From CAVVDY01 sp963819645 (lineage in GTDB: Bacteria; Acidobacteriota; Terriglobia; Terriglobales; Acidobacteriaceae), in the NCBI GenBank assembly GCA_963819645.1, contig CAWFWZ010000007.1, forward strand, positions 81,722 to 145,721: a DNA stretch of 64,000 nucleotides, given 5' to 3'. Numbering within the stretch: position 1 is the stretch's first letter; every line of letters begins with the position of its first letter. Under the pieces are notes generated by a model that was not told the DNA's origin, did not search any database, and saw only the letters and a list, made by a program, of their open reading frames with translations. Shown piece by piece: positions 27,032-37,447 of the stretch. Both the position numbers and the translations under genes were made by a program.

Positions 27032-28274
27032 ATGAACACTATTCGCCCCACCCGAGCACTCTTCGCATTTTACTTTTTGGCGGGAGCTCTGATCGCCTCG
27101 CAGGGACTGCTGTTTGGGCAGACAAACTTAGCCTGTGCTCACATGAGCGTCGGGCAGCTCAGTAATCTGAACGGCTTTGTCCCCTTTCAGGGAACCAACA
27201 GCTTGTGGAACACCGATATTTCGTCGGCCCAGGTCGATTCAAATTCGAACAACATCATCAATTCCATCGGACCGAACACCACCCTTCATCCCGATTTTGG
27301 CTCCGGCCTATACCAGGGTTCGAGCCTTGGAATTCCTTACCAGGTCGTCGCGGGTTCACAAATGAAGGTTCCGATTCTTCTCGGGGACTACGGGGACGAG
27401 AGCGACCCAGGACCTATGCCCATACCCGCAAATGCGCTCATCGAAGGCTACCCGAATCCGGATGACGGCGACCGTCATGTACTGGTCCTCGAGAAAGATG
27501 GCTGTTGGTTGTATGAGCTGTACCACGCATATCCCACACCGTTCTTGAGCTGGCGCGCAGACTCTGCTGCCATCTGGGACATGACGAGCGCGCAGGCTCG
27601 GCCCTATACCTGGACATCGGCTGACGCGGCGGGTTTACCTATCTTTCCGGGATTGGTTCGCTACGACGAAGTGGCCGCCGGAGCGATCAAGCACGCTGTG
27701 CGATTCACCGTTCCCAACACACAAGAGGCATTTGTACTACCCGCGACGCACTGGGCGTCCAACAAGACCGATCCCACACTGCCGCCGATGGGAACCCGCC
27801 TGCGCCTGAAAGCGAACTTCGATATTTCCGGCTTCTCGGCCCATAACCAGGTGATACTCAAAGCGCTCAAGAAGTACGGCATGATTCTGGCCGACAACGG
27901 AAGTGGCGTCTACATTTCTGGTGCTCCCGACAGCCGCTGGGACAACGACGACCTGGGAGCGCTCAAGAGCATTATGGCATCAAGTTTCGAGGTCATCGCG
28001 CAGGGCGTCGTCTACACGCCAAATAATGTGCCAACGGGCCCGAATCCGTCCATCGCGTCGTTCACCGCCAACCCAATGCAGGTGCACAAAGGAAACCCGG
28101 TCACGTCTGAATTGGAGTGTCAGTAACGCGGAGTACAACGTTATCTCGCCCGTGCTAGGACCGGTCCGTGGCACGAGCATCACCTTCACGCCGACGCAGA
28201 CAGCGACTTACACGCTGTATTCGACCAACCAGTATGGCCGCACTACAGCAACTGTCACGGTTACGGTTCAGTAG
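27032..28274 (+). CDS. Secreted protein with C-terminal Ig/PKD-like segment (frameshifted)
   Basis: A signal peptide (residues 1-30, ending LLFGQ) leads a large extracellular domain of about 330 residues, rich in Asn, Asp and aromatic residues, with SLWNTDISSAQVDSNS and WRADSAAIWDMTSAQ. I do not recognise its family. The C-terminus (SPVLGPVRGTSITFTPTQT, YTLYSTNQYGRT) looks like an Ig or PKD-like repeat and lies in another frame, after one extra T near 28112. Repaired length is about 413 residues. A GAGCAGAG motif precedes the start. Confidence 0.75.
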
Positions 28275-28283
28275 GGGTAGAAC

Positions 28284-28400
28284 CGTTCTGTAGCGGGAGA
28301 GCTGGCCTTCAGGCCAGCGTCCATGCTGTTGAAAAACGTGTGGGCTTTAGCCCCTGCGGTATTTTTGAAGGACTTTTTCAGCAGCCTGAAAGGCGTACTC
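28284..28400. repeat. Dispersed palindromic repeat copy
   Basis: It contains ctggccttcaggccag, gaaaaacgtgtgggcttta and gccctgc. Read on the other strand it matches the unit at 3447-3510 through the aagccc, ttttcaa and acgctggcct blocks. The 16-base gggctttagcccctgc (28342-28357) is identical to 9292-9307. It lies between two converging genes. Confidence 0.7.
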
Positions 28401-28425
28401 CACCCAAGACGTGCCATAGCGGTCT

Positions 28426-29619
28426 CTACCTGGAGGGCAGCCGGCTTCGCAATCGAGCGATCTCCTCGTACGCTTCCGCCAAGTCAAACTCGCACTCGCG
28501 GAAAAGACTGGTGCTGGACCGATTTCTGCTGAGCGCAATCGGTGGGATGACCTTATCTGTTTCGAAGAACGATGCAAGAATCAGTCCGTCGCCGCTATAC
28601 GACTCGGCAATGCTGTGCTCGCTAATAATGTGAGCACCATGCTTCCTGAGAAATTGCAGACAACGCTGATGCAAAATCGGGTCGCGGCTGATCGAGTGAT
28701 GGTGGGTGGAGAGAAGTACAAAGCGCAGCTTACCGGCTTCGATCGTCTTTACCGCGCCTTCTAAAGCCGAAAGCTCAGCTCCCTGAGTGTCAACCAGCAA
28801 AATCTCCAGCCGCTCAATGGCTTCGTCCCTGACCAAATCATCCACACATATGCAGGGAACCTCACGCGTCACGCCATCGCTCTCGCAGATGAAGGGCTGC
28901 GCCGGTGCCGAGGCCGATCCCACGCGGGCATGAATAAATGTGCCCAGCCGGTTGTTAATTGCGAAGTTCCTGCGCCCTACTGCCAGATTGTTAGGGTCCG
29001 GTTCCACCATCACTGTCTTGGCGCCTGCAATCCGGCTCTGGAACCACAGCGAGTAATACGCCCAAAAGCATCCTAGTTCCACCATGGTCGCACCGGGATG
29101 GACATGCTTGAGCAGCTCGTGAAAGACCCGCTCCTCCTGCGGCTCATGATGGCCACGCAACAGGCGTATCAGCTCTGTCATCCAGCGTCCGTAATAGCAA
29201 TCCTCGAGAACCCGGACGCCATTGTGCATGAGTTGGCACCGATAGCCGTGCGCTTGAACGACCGTGCCGGCGCCATCCACTTTGGGGATGGAATCGCAAT
29301 CCGCGCAGGCCGCGGTCATCGCGATTCTCCACTTCTCGTCCGCCGATACGGGCAGTGCTTCAATCTCGCGGTAGTGCTGACTGAATTCATGGATCGGCAG
29401 ACGGTACGGCTCAGTAGTATTCGGTGGTAGCGCTTCGGGCGCGCCCGCCGAGGTGCGAGTCCGCTGGCGGCACTCTTCGCTATTCAAGAGACCGGCGAAG
29501 GCGTCGATGGGATTGCCAGATTTTTCGACGAATTGAGTCCAGTACTGAAGTCCGTCGCCGTCGGCTTCCCTGCCCATCAGAACCCGGTAGAGCTCCTGAA
29601 TGTATTCGCGCAACGTCAT
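28426..29619 (-). CDS. DUF4214-like plus FkbM-type methyltransferase
   Basis: A 397-residue protein. The first 60 residues (YIQELYRVLMGREADGDGLQYW) match the DUF4214-type repeat of surface proteins. The rest is a SAM-dependent methyltransferase of the FkbM type with MVELGCFWAYYSLWFQSR, VMVEPDPNNLAVGRRNFAIN and VDTQGAELSALEGA. The start is the ATG at 29619; the frame extends to 29679 but that overlaps the efflux gene. The methylated substrate may be a sugar or lipid. The start lies 35 bases inside from the efflux stop. Confidence 0.82.
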   Translation of the reverse strand: MTLREYIQELYRVLMGREADGDGLQYWTQFVEKSGNPIDAFAGLLNSEECRQRTRTSAGAPEALPPNTTEPYRLPIHEFSQHYREIEALPVSADEKWRIAMTAACADCDSIPKVDGAGTVVQAHGYRCQLMHNGVRVLEDCYYGRWMTELIRLLRGHHEPQEERVFHELLKHVHPGATMVELGCFWAYYSLWFQSRIAGAKTVMVEPDPNNLAVGRRNFAINNRLGTFIHARVGSASAPAQPFICESDGVTREVPCICVDDLVRDEAIERLEILLVDTQGAELSALEGAVKTIEAGKLRFVLLSTHHHSISRDPILHQRCLQFLRKHGAHIISEHSIAESYSGDGLILASFFETDKVIPPIALSRNRSSTSLFRECEFDLAEAYEEIARLRSRLPSR

Positions 29620-29653
29620 GATTGTTCTTAACGGCCTCGCGGCACTCAGCTTC

Positions 29654-32600
29654 TCACACCTGCAGAACGTCTCCGTCACGGGCTACCATCAGGTACAGCA
29701 CGGGATTCACGAAGAAGCCGATGAAGAGTCGGGAGATCAGGCCGGCCACGATGACGATGGCAAAGGGTTTCTGCGTGGCCGATCCGATCCCGGTCGCCAG
29801 CGCGGCGGGAAGCAATCCAAGGCAGGCGACCAGCGCCGTCATGGTGATGGGACGAAGCCGCAGCAGCGAAGCCTCGCGCGTCGCCGTACGGATGTCCATG
29901 CCTTCCTGACGCAGCTTGTTGATGTACGACACCAGAATTACGGCCGTTTCCACCGAGACGCCCAGCAGGGCCAGCAATCCCAGGACTGACGACACGCTGA
30001 ACGGGGTGTGCGTGAGCTTCAGCGCCAGCAGCGCGCCGACGGGCTCAGTGAGAATCACTCCCAAAGCGATCGTCACTGGAAACTTGAAGTTTCCATACAG
30101 GGCGAACAGGATCATGAAGATGATGACTATAGCGAGCGGGCCGATGATAACGAGTTGTGACTTAGCCTCTAAGAGTTGGCTATATTCGCCGCCCCAATTG
30201 AGCCAATATCCCTGTGGCAAGCCGACGGCTTTGTTCACGGCTTTCTGGCCGTCGCGAACCGCGCGCTCCAGATCGCGTCCTTCGATGCTGTATTGCACAC
30301 CGATGTAGCGGGAGTTGTTCTCGCGATAGATGAACGATGCTCCGTTGCCCTGTCGAATTGTCGCCAGCTCGCTGAGCGGAATCTGCTTGCCGTCTGGTGT
30401 GCCCACCAGCAACTCACCAATTTCGTGAGCGCTGCTGCGAAACTGCGGCTGCATTCGGACTACCAAATCGAATATCTTTTCGCCCTGAATCACCTGGGTT
30501 GCGGCCTGCCCGCCGACGGCGGCTGACACCACCGCTTCCACATCGGCAACATTGATTCCGTATCGGGCAATCTTGTCGCGGTCGACATCGACCAGCAAAC
30601 TTGGCTGCCCCAGTTCGCGAACCACGGTCAGGTCGGTGAATCCCGGCACCTTGGCGAGCGTGTTCTTAATCTGGATCGCCTTGTCTTGCAGGACGTTCAA
30701 ATCGCTGCCATAAATCTTCACGGCCAGCGAGCTCTTCAGACCGGTCAGGGCCTCGTCGACAGCGTCCTCCGCCGGCTGAGTGTAGTTGAAGATGATGCCG
30801 GGATAGGCGGTGAGCTTGTTGTTGATAGCAGCAATCAGCTTGTCTTTGGTGTTGTTATCGCCGCTCCACGCTTTGTCCTTGTAAGGCTTCAGTCCAACAT
30901 AGAACTCGCAATTGAAGAAGCCGGTGGGATCGGTTCCATCATCGGGTCGCCCCAGCTCCGAAGCGACTACCGTCACCTGCGGGTATGACATAAGAATGGC
31001 GCGAATCTGCGGTGCGATCTTGCTCGCTTCCTCGAACGAGATGGTGTAAGGCATGGTCGCGCGCACCCAGAGAGCACCTTCGTCCAGATGCGGCATGAAC
31101 TCTCCGCCGATATAGGGCACCAGCAGCAATGTCGCGCCAAAGATAAGGCACGCGATCAGCATGGTCAGCTTGGGTCGGCCCAGCGCCCAATCCAGTTGCG
31201 TCGCGTACTTGTTCTTCATCCATTCAAAGGGCCGGTTGACGTGCTCGTGCGCACCTTTCTTGAACCAGAAAGAGACCAGCACCGGGACGAAGGTCAGGGT
31301 GAGAATCAACGCCCCGACCAGCGCAAACGACATGGTCTCGGCCATGGGATGGAACAGCTTCCCTGATGGGCCGCTCAGCGCGTAGATGGGAAGATAGCCG
31401 GCGAGGATCACCGCGACCGAGTAGAAGATCGGCCGGTCGACGTCCTTCGCCGCCAGCAGAATGACGTCATTCAGGCTGTACTGTTGGCCTTCCCGCAGGG
31501 CCAGCTCGCGATAGATGTTCTCCACCATGACGACCGTGCCGTCGATGATGATGCCAAAATCGATGGCGCCGATGGAAAGCAAATTGGCAGCACCGTCATG
31601 GGCGTGCAGAACAATAAAAGCAAACAGCAAGGACAGCGGAATGGTGAGGGCGACGATAATCGCGGCGCGAAAACTGACCAGGAAGAAGATGAGAACGATC
31701 AGCACCAGGACCATGCCGCGGAGCAGGTTGTCCTCCACGGTTTTGGTGGTCAACTCCACCAGTTCGCTGCGGTCATAGAAGGGATGGATCTTGACGTCGG
31801 GAGGTAGCACCGATCGGTTCAATTCATCGGTCTTGGCTTCCACCGCTTTGAGGACATTCTGCGTCTGCTCGCCGCGCAGCATCAGAATCACGCCCTCAAC
31901 CGCGTCATCGTTCTTCTGATATCCAAACTGGCCCAAGCGCGGCGCGTGACCGATTGTCACCTCGCCAATGTCTTTCACGCGGATGGGCACGCCGTTGTTG
32001 CTGCCTGCGACGATGTTGCCGATGTCCTCCGTGTCGCGCACCAGGCCGATGCCGCGAACGTAGTAGAACTGTCCTCCCTGGGAATAGAATCCGCCGCCCG
32101 CATTAGAGTTGTTGGCGGTCAGCGCGGCCACCACCTGCGGCACTGTGAGGTGATACCCATAGATCCGGGCGGGATCGAGCAGCACCTGATATTGCATGAC
32201 AGTCCCGCCAAAGCCGGAATCATCCGCAACACCGTGTACGGAACGGTACTGCCGGTTGACCACCCAATCATCAATGGTCTTTAGTTCCTGCGGCGAGCGG
32301 TCGGGACTTTCCAGCACGTAGCGGTATACCAGGCCGCTGGGACTGAACAACGGAGCCATGTCCGGCGCCACTCCTGCCGGAAGCTGGGCTTGCGACATTC
32401 GCTCGAAGACAACCTGACGCGCGAAATAGTCGTTAGTGCTGTCATCGAAGGTCAAGGTCACATCCGACAGGCCGTACAGTGAGATCGACCGCATGACCAC
32501 CACGCGGGGAACACCGTTCAGCTCCAGTTCGAGCGGAAGCGTGACCAAGCGCTCGACCTCTTCTGCCGCGTGTCCGGGCCATTGGGTGATGAGTTCGACT

Positions 32601-32737
32601 TGCGGAGGTGACAAATCGGGATACGCATCGACCGGCATGCGCTGAAAGGAAATAATCCCGGCCACCAGGATGAAGGCCGTGAACATCAACACCAGAAAGC
32701 GCTGACGAAGCGCCGCTTGTACGATTCGATGGATCAT
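29654..32737 (-). CDS. RND heavy-metal efflux pump, CzcA type
   Basis: A 1027-residue inner-membrane pump with the usual twelve helices and two periplasmic loops. Helix four carries AIDFGIIIDGTVVMVEN, the Asp/Asp/Glu pattern of divalent-cation (HME1-like) pumps, not the CusA pattern. It should export zinc, cobalt, nickel or cadmium from the periplasm or cytoplasm. It follows the adaptor gene on the same strand after about 74 bases, and the outer-membrane gene precedes that. The frame is intact. Confidence 0.93.
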   Translation of the reverse strand: MIHRIVQAALRQRFLVLMFTAFILVAGIISFQRMPVDAYPDLSPPQVELITQWPGHAAEEVERLVTLPLELELNGVPRVVVMRSISLYGLSDVTLTFDDSTNDYFARQVVFERMSQAQLPAGVAPDMAPLFSPSGLVYRYVLESPDRSPQELKTIDDWVVNRQYRSVHGVADDSGFGGTVMQYQVLLDPARIYGYHLTVPQVVAALTANNSNAGGGFYSQGGQFYYVRGIGLVRDTEDIGNIVAGSNNGVPIRVKDIGEVTIGHAPRLGQFGYQKNDDAVEGVILMLRGEQTQNVLKAVEAKTDELNRSVLPPDVKIHPFYDRSELVELTTKTVEDNLLRGMVLVLIVLIFFLVSFRAAIIVALTIPLSLLFAFIVLHAHDGAANLLSIGAIDFGIIIDGTVVMVENIYRELALREGQQYSLNDVILLAAKDVDRPIFYSVAVILAGYLPIYALSGPSGKLFHPMAETMSFALVGALILTLTFVPVLVSFWFKKGAHEHVNRPFEWMKNKYATQLDWALGRPKLTMLIACLIFGATLLLVPYIGGEFMPHLDEGALWVRATMPYTISFEEASKIAPQIRAILMSYPQVTVVASELGRPDDGTDPTGFFNCEFYVGLKPYKDKAWSGDNNTKDKLIAAINNKLTAYPGIIFNYTQPAEDAVDEALTGLKSSLAVKIYGSDLNVLQDKAIQIKNTLAKVPGFTDLTVVRELGQPSLLVDVDRDKIARYGINVADVEAVVSAAVGGQAATQVIQGEKIFDLVVRMQPQFRSSAHEIGELLVGTPDGKQIPLSELATIRQGNGASFIYRENNSRYIGVQYSIEGRDLERAVRDGQKAVNKAVGLPQGYWLNWGGEYSQLLEAKSQLVIIGPLAIVIIFMILFALYGNFKFPVTIALGVILTEPVGALLALKLTHTPFSVSSVLGLLALLGVSVETAVILVSYINKLRQEGMDIRTATREASLLRLRPITMTALVACLGLLPAALATGIGSATQKPFAIVIVAGLISRLFIGFFVNPVLYLMVARDGDVLQV

Positions 32738-32811
32738 TCAGGTGCCGATGTCGTGGTCGGTGTCATAGCGATCAAACAAAACCTCGCCGACGGGCGAGGC
32801 CGCGAGCTCCT

Positions 32812-33975
32812 CTAGCGCTGCAATGAGTTCGCAAACTGCAAAAACAAGCTGCCATCCCCGACAATGCGATCGCCAGGATTCAGTCCGGCGGTGACCTGGG
32901 TCACTCCTTTTGCGCTTTCTCCGATGGTGATAGGACGGCGGCCAAACTGATTGTCTTTTGCTTCGACGTACACAAACGGCTGGTTCTCGCTGTCGCGCAG
33001 CACAGCGGAATCGGGTACGGCAATCGCATTCTGTATGCTGCCCGCATCAACCGAGGCCACCACGTACATGTCCTTCTTTAGCTTGTATCCCGGATTACTG
33101 GTCTCGATGCGCGCCTGCAAAGTGCGGGTGTTCGGGTCCAACGCCGCGGCTACGTAGGAAATTTTTCCCTGAAACACATCAGGATAGGACTCGGTCGTGA
33201 TCGTCACCGCATCGCCCACACGCACGTACGGCAGGTCTTTCTGATAGACGTTGACCAGTATCCAGACCGTGCTCATGTTAGAGATCACAAAGCACTGGGT
33301 TGCGCCAGGCTGCAACAATTGGCCTACCGCAACATTCTGTTCGACAACCTGCCCATCGATTGGCGACTTGACCGAAGCCTCGAAAGATGGCGGAGCCTTT
33401 ACCAGAGAGTCAGGATCGGTGATGCCCAACACCCTGAGGGCCGCTTCGGCTGAGACCAAATCGCTTTCTGCCTGTACTTCGGCGGACTCAGCCTGCTCCA
33501 GCTCCTGTTCGGCAAACGCATGATGCTCGTATAAGTCCTTGGCGCGGGCATAAATCTTCTTGGCCAGGGCTGCGGCATCCCGGGCCTTCAGATAATTCGA
33601 ACGCAATTGCGAATAATCAGGACTTGCGACATACAGCAACGGCTGGCCGCGCCGTACCGTTTCACCCGGCGCGACCGCGATTCGGCTCACCGGCCCGCTG
33701 ACCTGGGTGATGACCGGCGTAGTGTGAAAGCTGTCATACGCCACGGCGCCGGTCAGCCGAAGCGTCCGCGTCAGCTTGGTTGGCGCAACCGTCAGTACCT
33801 GTACATGCGACATCTGATCAGCGGGTACTGTAAATAGCTCAGCGGCGTTGGATTGGTTACCATTGCTTGCCGCATTTTCCGACCCTGTTCCACTGCACCC
33901 GGTCAGAGCCAGGGCGAGCGCGCCGGCAAGCGATAGCGTCATCAGGAGCGGATATCGATGGCAGAGCAGGCTCAT
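32812..33975 (-). CDS. RND periplasmic adaptor (CzcB type)
   Basis: A 387-residue lipoprotein with the lipobox LALTGC. The barrel-sandwich halves (GPVSRIAVAPGETVRRGQPL and VKSPIDGQVVEQNVAVGQLL) flank an alpha hairpin with AKKIYARAKDLYEHHAFAEQE. It links the inner pump to the outer channel. The start at 33975 overlaps the stop of the outer-membrane gene (ATGA). No His-rich metal-binding tail is seen. Confidence 0.92.
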   Translation of the reverse strand: MSLLCHRYPLLMTLSLAGALALALTGCSGTGSENAASNGNQSNAAELFTVPADQMSHVQVLTVAPTKLTRTLRLTGAVAYDSFHTTPVITQVSGPVSRIAVAPGETVRRGQPLLYVASPDYSQLRSNYLKARDAAALAKKIYARAKDLYEHHAFAEQELEQAESAEVQAESDLVSAEAALRVLGITDPDSLVKAPPSFEASVKSPIDGQVVEQNVAVGQLLQPGATQCFVISNMSTVWILVNVYQKDLPYVRVGDAVTITTESYPDVFQGKISYVAAALDPNTRTLQARIETSNPGYKLKKDMYVVASVDAGSIQNAIAVPDSAVLRDSENQPFVYVEAKDNQFGRRPITIGESAKGVTQVTAGLNPGDRIVGDGSLFLQFANSLQR

Positions 33976-35229
33976 GGCAGGTTCCTCGTTCCCACCGCTG
34001 TTCTGAGTTGTTCGAGCGCGGTCATATACGACGCCACCGCTTGTCGATAAGCCAGCTGCACTGCCCGGTTACTGCGTTCGGCGTCGAGAAACTCCAGCAC
34101 GCTGGTCGCCCCACGTTTATAGGCATACTCGCTGATGTCACGGGAATCCTGTGCCTCTTTCAAATAGCCGGAGGTATAGAGTTCCACGACTTCTTGATTG
34201 CTGCGAAGACGTTTCGTAAGCATCGCTGACGTCGGATAGCACGGTGTCGCTGGTGGCGGCCTGCGATTCCTGCGCCTGGGTCAGCGCATAGCGGGTGCGA
34301 AGAATCTCGCCCTGGTTGCGATCGAAGATGGGCAAGCCGATACTTCCGAAGAGCGACGCACTGCTCTCGCCCGCCACGTGCGAATAGCTCACCGAGGCGG
34401 TTACGTCCTGTTTGGCATTGGCCCGCGCCAAATCGATCTGGCTTTGCGCGGCGGTTACTCCCAGCTCAGCGGCATGATAATCAGGACGGCTCTGCAATGC
34501 CTTCAGTTGTAAATCCTCCAGCTTCAAATGCACGGGCTCATACGCGAGGTCCCCGACCACATCGTAATTTGCGGGAACCGCATCGTAGCCCAGCGACTCA
34601 CGCAACCCAATCAGCGCCTGCGCTCTCGCCAGCTTGGCCGATGATACGTCAGTTTCGAACTGCAAGAGCTGCAGCTTGATCTTAAGGTAGTCGCCTTCGC
34701 TGATGTAGCCTGCCTTGTACTGCAATGCCGAAACGTCCACCGTGTCCCGGAAGCTTTTCAGATCCAGAAGGGCAAATTGCAAAGTGGACTCGGCCAGTAG
34801 AACCGAGACGAACTGTTGTGCAACATTGAAGGTCAGCGCCCGTTCCTCATCGGAAACCTGGGCGGTGGTCACCGCGGTCGCATCTTTTGCTGCTTGCAGG
34901 CGATGCTGTCGTTTGCGACCCCGCTCGAAGAGGTAGCCAACTCCAATATCGAACTGCTGCAGCTGGTCCAGATTGTCGGCGGAAAACTCCGACGGAGAAA
35001 AAATCGGCAGGAACTGGGAATCCACATTGAGCGTTGGGTTCGGTCGCAGATTGGCCGTGATCTCCTGCGCCTGATTTTGCAGGATTAAGGTGCGGGCGGC
35101 TTTCAGCGCGTGATTATGCGCGACCGCCAGCGCGATTGCCTGATCCAATGTGATGAGCGTCGCGTTTTGCCCTTCGGCGGAAGCCATCAGCAGCAACAGA
35201 CTTAAGACGATCAGGACCTTAATCCGCAC
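33972..35229 (-). CDS. RND outer-membrane channel (CzcC/TolC type, frameshifted)
   Basis: A signal peptide follows a GTG at 35229 (RIKVLIVLSLLLLMASAEG). The N-terminal repeat begins LITLDQAIALAVAHN. The first copy of the channel helices is in the main frame (34210-35229). The second copy (LRSNQEVVELYTSGYLKEA and DFLDAERS-like FLDAERSNRAVQLAYRQAV) lies in another frame, after one extra base near 34213. Repaired length is about 419 residues, the family norm. It is the first gene of the efflux operon. An upstream ATG at 35352 is less likely. Confidence 0.9.
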
Positions 35230-35519
35230 GTGCGTTGGAGACCGGAGGCTCAATGTAGGGTGTACGTCCTTCGATAGATCGTGACGGATGGACGATCGGC
35301 GGATGAATGCGCTGACACTTTCAATATGCGTGGCGCTCCTGCAATGGCGCACCTCTGAACGATTCGCGGCGCGTCGTGGAGGAGCGTGGGATATTTAGGT
35401 AGCAATACATTCTAAATCAGGAAGTTGCGTATCCGAGAATCCGGGCTTATCAATGGTAAAGGCTTCGACGGGTTGTCGGCTAGATACACCGTCTGGGCGT
35501 TGCAGGAAAAAACAGCGTG

Positions 35520-36569
35520 ATGAATCATCCAATCGAGGCCACCGTACCGACTGTCGCGAGGCCGGCAGACGGCATCTCGCTTGGGCTCGGACTCACCAAC
35601 GAATGCAATCTCTCCTGCGCCTTCTGCTATCGCGATCCCACTCGCGCCGACCGTCTAACTCTGGAACAGGTCAAGTCCGTCATGGAGCGGCTGCCTGTGC
35701 GTTCGGTGAATCTGGGGACGGGCGAGAACGGAATGCATCCCGACTTCAAGGCGATGCTGGCGTACCTGCGCTCGCAGCCTGTCAAGGTGACGATTACTTC
35801 TAACGGCCATAGCATTGCCGTTCTGGAAGATGCCGACCTGCGCGCTTTTCATGACATCGAGTTTTCGCTCGATTACCCCACGCAGGTAGAGCAGGACATG
35901 CAGCGCGGTTTCGGCAATTGGGCGCTCATACATCAACAAGCAACCCGCTGTGTGAAGCTCGGCGTTCCCGTAACCATCATCGCGGTGATGATGAAGTCGA
36001 ACTACCTGCGCCTGGCAGAGATTGCGCAAGTTGCGAAACAGTACAACGCTCCTCTGCGTGTGAATGTGTACCAGGCGGTGCGATCCGACACCTACGCATT
36101 GTCTTACGAAGAGTATTGGGATGGATTCCAGCATCTGTTTGCGGAAACCAATGTAATCGCAATTGGCGAACCTCTGGTGCGAGCGATGGCCGGATTACCG
36201 CCGCTCGCGGCAGGATGCGGCGTTAGCACGGTGCGAGTGACGCCGCGCGCCACCACACAACCCTGCGTCTACTGGTCCGGACAGGGCGAGCCGCTGTCCG
36301 AGTTGATCTCCAGCGGCACCGGCATTCTAAACACGGCGCCATTCGAGCAAGTACGAACCTTCCCCGATGCGTGTCAACCGTGTGAATTCCGAGACACCTG
36401 CCATGGCGGATGTGCCGGACGACGACGCCTGCAGGATGCGCTGCTACAACCCGACTGTTATTGTCCGATTGTTCGCGGAGAGCGGCCAAGCCTCGAGGTC
36501 CGCATGGCCGCGAGTCGCGATCTGCCAAAGTTGAACAGTTGCTGCACTACTGTAGTAATGGCCCGCTAA
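35520..36569 (+). CDS. Radical SAM protein with C-terminal Cys-rich (SPASM-like) region
   Basis: A 349-residue protein. The iron-sulfur motif CNLSCAFC near residues 30-40 marks the radical SAM family, followed by NLGTGENGMHP and VTITSNGHS-like strands. The C-terminus has CGVSTVRVTPRATTQPCVYW and a Cys-rich end (CQPCEFRDTCHGGCAGRR, later CYCPIV) typical of an auxiliary cluster (SPASM). Such proteins modify peptides or tune other enzymes. No small peptide substrate gene is adjacent, so the target is unknown. It starts at the ATG at 35520; a GTG at 35517 is also possible. Confidence 0.9.
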   Translation: MNHPIEATVPTVARPADGISLGLGLTNECNLSCAFCYRDPTRADRLTLEQVKSVMERLPVRSVNLGTGENGMHPDFKAMLAYLRSQPVKVTITSNGHSIAVLEDADLRAFHDIEFSLDYPTQVEQDMQRGFGNWALIHQQATRCVKLGVPVTIIAVMMKSNYLRLAEIAQVAKQYNAPLRVNVYQAVRSDTYALSYEEYWDGFQHLFAETNVIAIGEPLVRAMAGLPPLAAGCGVSTVRVTPRATTQPCVYWSGQGEPLSELISSGTGILNTAPFEQVRTFPDACQPCEFRDTCHGGCAGRRRLQDALLQPDCYCPIVRGERPSLEVRMAASRDLPKLNSCCTTVVMAR

Positions 36570-36580
36570 ACGCCCGCCAA

Positions 36581-37324
36581 TTATTTCGCAGGCATCCAGG
36601 TATCTGACCCCGCCATCTTGACCGCCACATTGGTGAACGTGAGATGCAGCGCTCCCCCGTCGGCAGTACCGCGGTGCTCGGTTGAAACCAGCAGCGGACC
36701 TGCCTTCTTATACCCTGCCCAACTTGCGATAACGAGACTCGGCTTCTTGGGTCCACCGCGGTGGTAGACCATGGCTTCGATTCGATTGTCTTTACCGATG
36801 TAAAGGTCCCACGTGTCGCCCGGTGTATACCCTCCGCTCTCCTGCGGATACTTCACCACGATCTTATCGGCGGAACCGCTACCGATTGGAAGCTTCTGCA
36901 TGCCTTCGTCGGTCACCGTGGCGCTGGTATCCCAGTAAACGTGAAAGGGCAGGATGAACCAATAGTTGTCATTCATGAACGCGGGATCTACCTCGTTCTT
37001 CACTGCATCGGGTTGGCTGCTAAGTTCGGTGCGCTTGTAGGTAACCTTGACCGGCTTGCCGTCTTTATCTGTGCTGGTGAAGGTGACTTGGTTCGTCTTC
37101 GGCTCCCACTCCCACGTGTGAGAAAGTTTGAGTTTGAGGACGGGCACCTCGAGGTTGAAGGTGTAGCGTACTGCGTCGACTTGGTCCCATGAATCGAGAC
37201 CATAAGCTTTGGCCATTTTTTCAACGATGGGCGGACGCTGCTGTGCCCAGGAAGTTGCAGCAAGGAGTAAGAGCCCAAAGATCGTCAGTATGCGAACCGT
37301 TGTATTACAGCGCAGATTCTTCAT
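36581..37324 (-). CDS. Exported protein of unknown function
   Basis: A 247-residue protein with a signal peptide ending TSWAQ. The mature part is a probable beta-rich fold with many aromatic residues (LSHTWEWEPKTNQVTF, DNYWFILPFHVYWD). Related exported proteins of Bacteroidota and Acidobacteriota are listed as unknown function. It lies downstream of the glycosyltransferase operon, separated by about 120 bases, and converges with the radical SAM gene. Confidence 0.78.
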   Translation of the reverse strand: MKNLRCNTTVRILTIFGLLLLAATSWAQQRPPIVEKMAKAYGLDSWDQVDAVRYTFNLEVPVLKLKLSHTWEWEPKTNQVTFTSTDKDGKPVKVTYKRTELSSQPDAVKNEVDPAFMNDNYWFILPFHVYWDTSATVTDEGMQKLPIGSGSADKIVVKYPQESGGYTPGDTWDLYIGKDNRIEAMVYHRGGPKKPSLVIASWAGYKKAGPLLVSTEHRGTADGGALHLTFTNVAVKMAGSDTWMPAK

Positions 37325-37447
37325 GGAGATCCTCCTCAGGTGAGCTCAGTCATGGATGCCCGCTGCCTGGCAGGGGCTTCAAAATACGGAGAGGAATTAG
37401 CAAGACCGTGGGTTGCACATCCACCTGACTGGATAGTCTGTGGCACA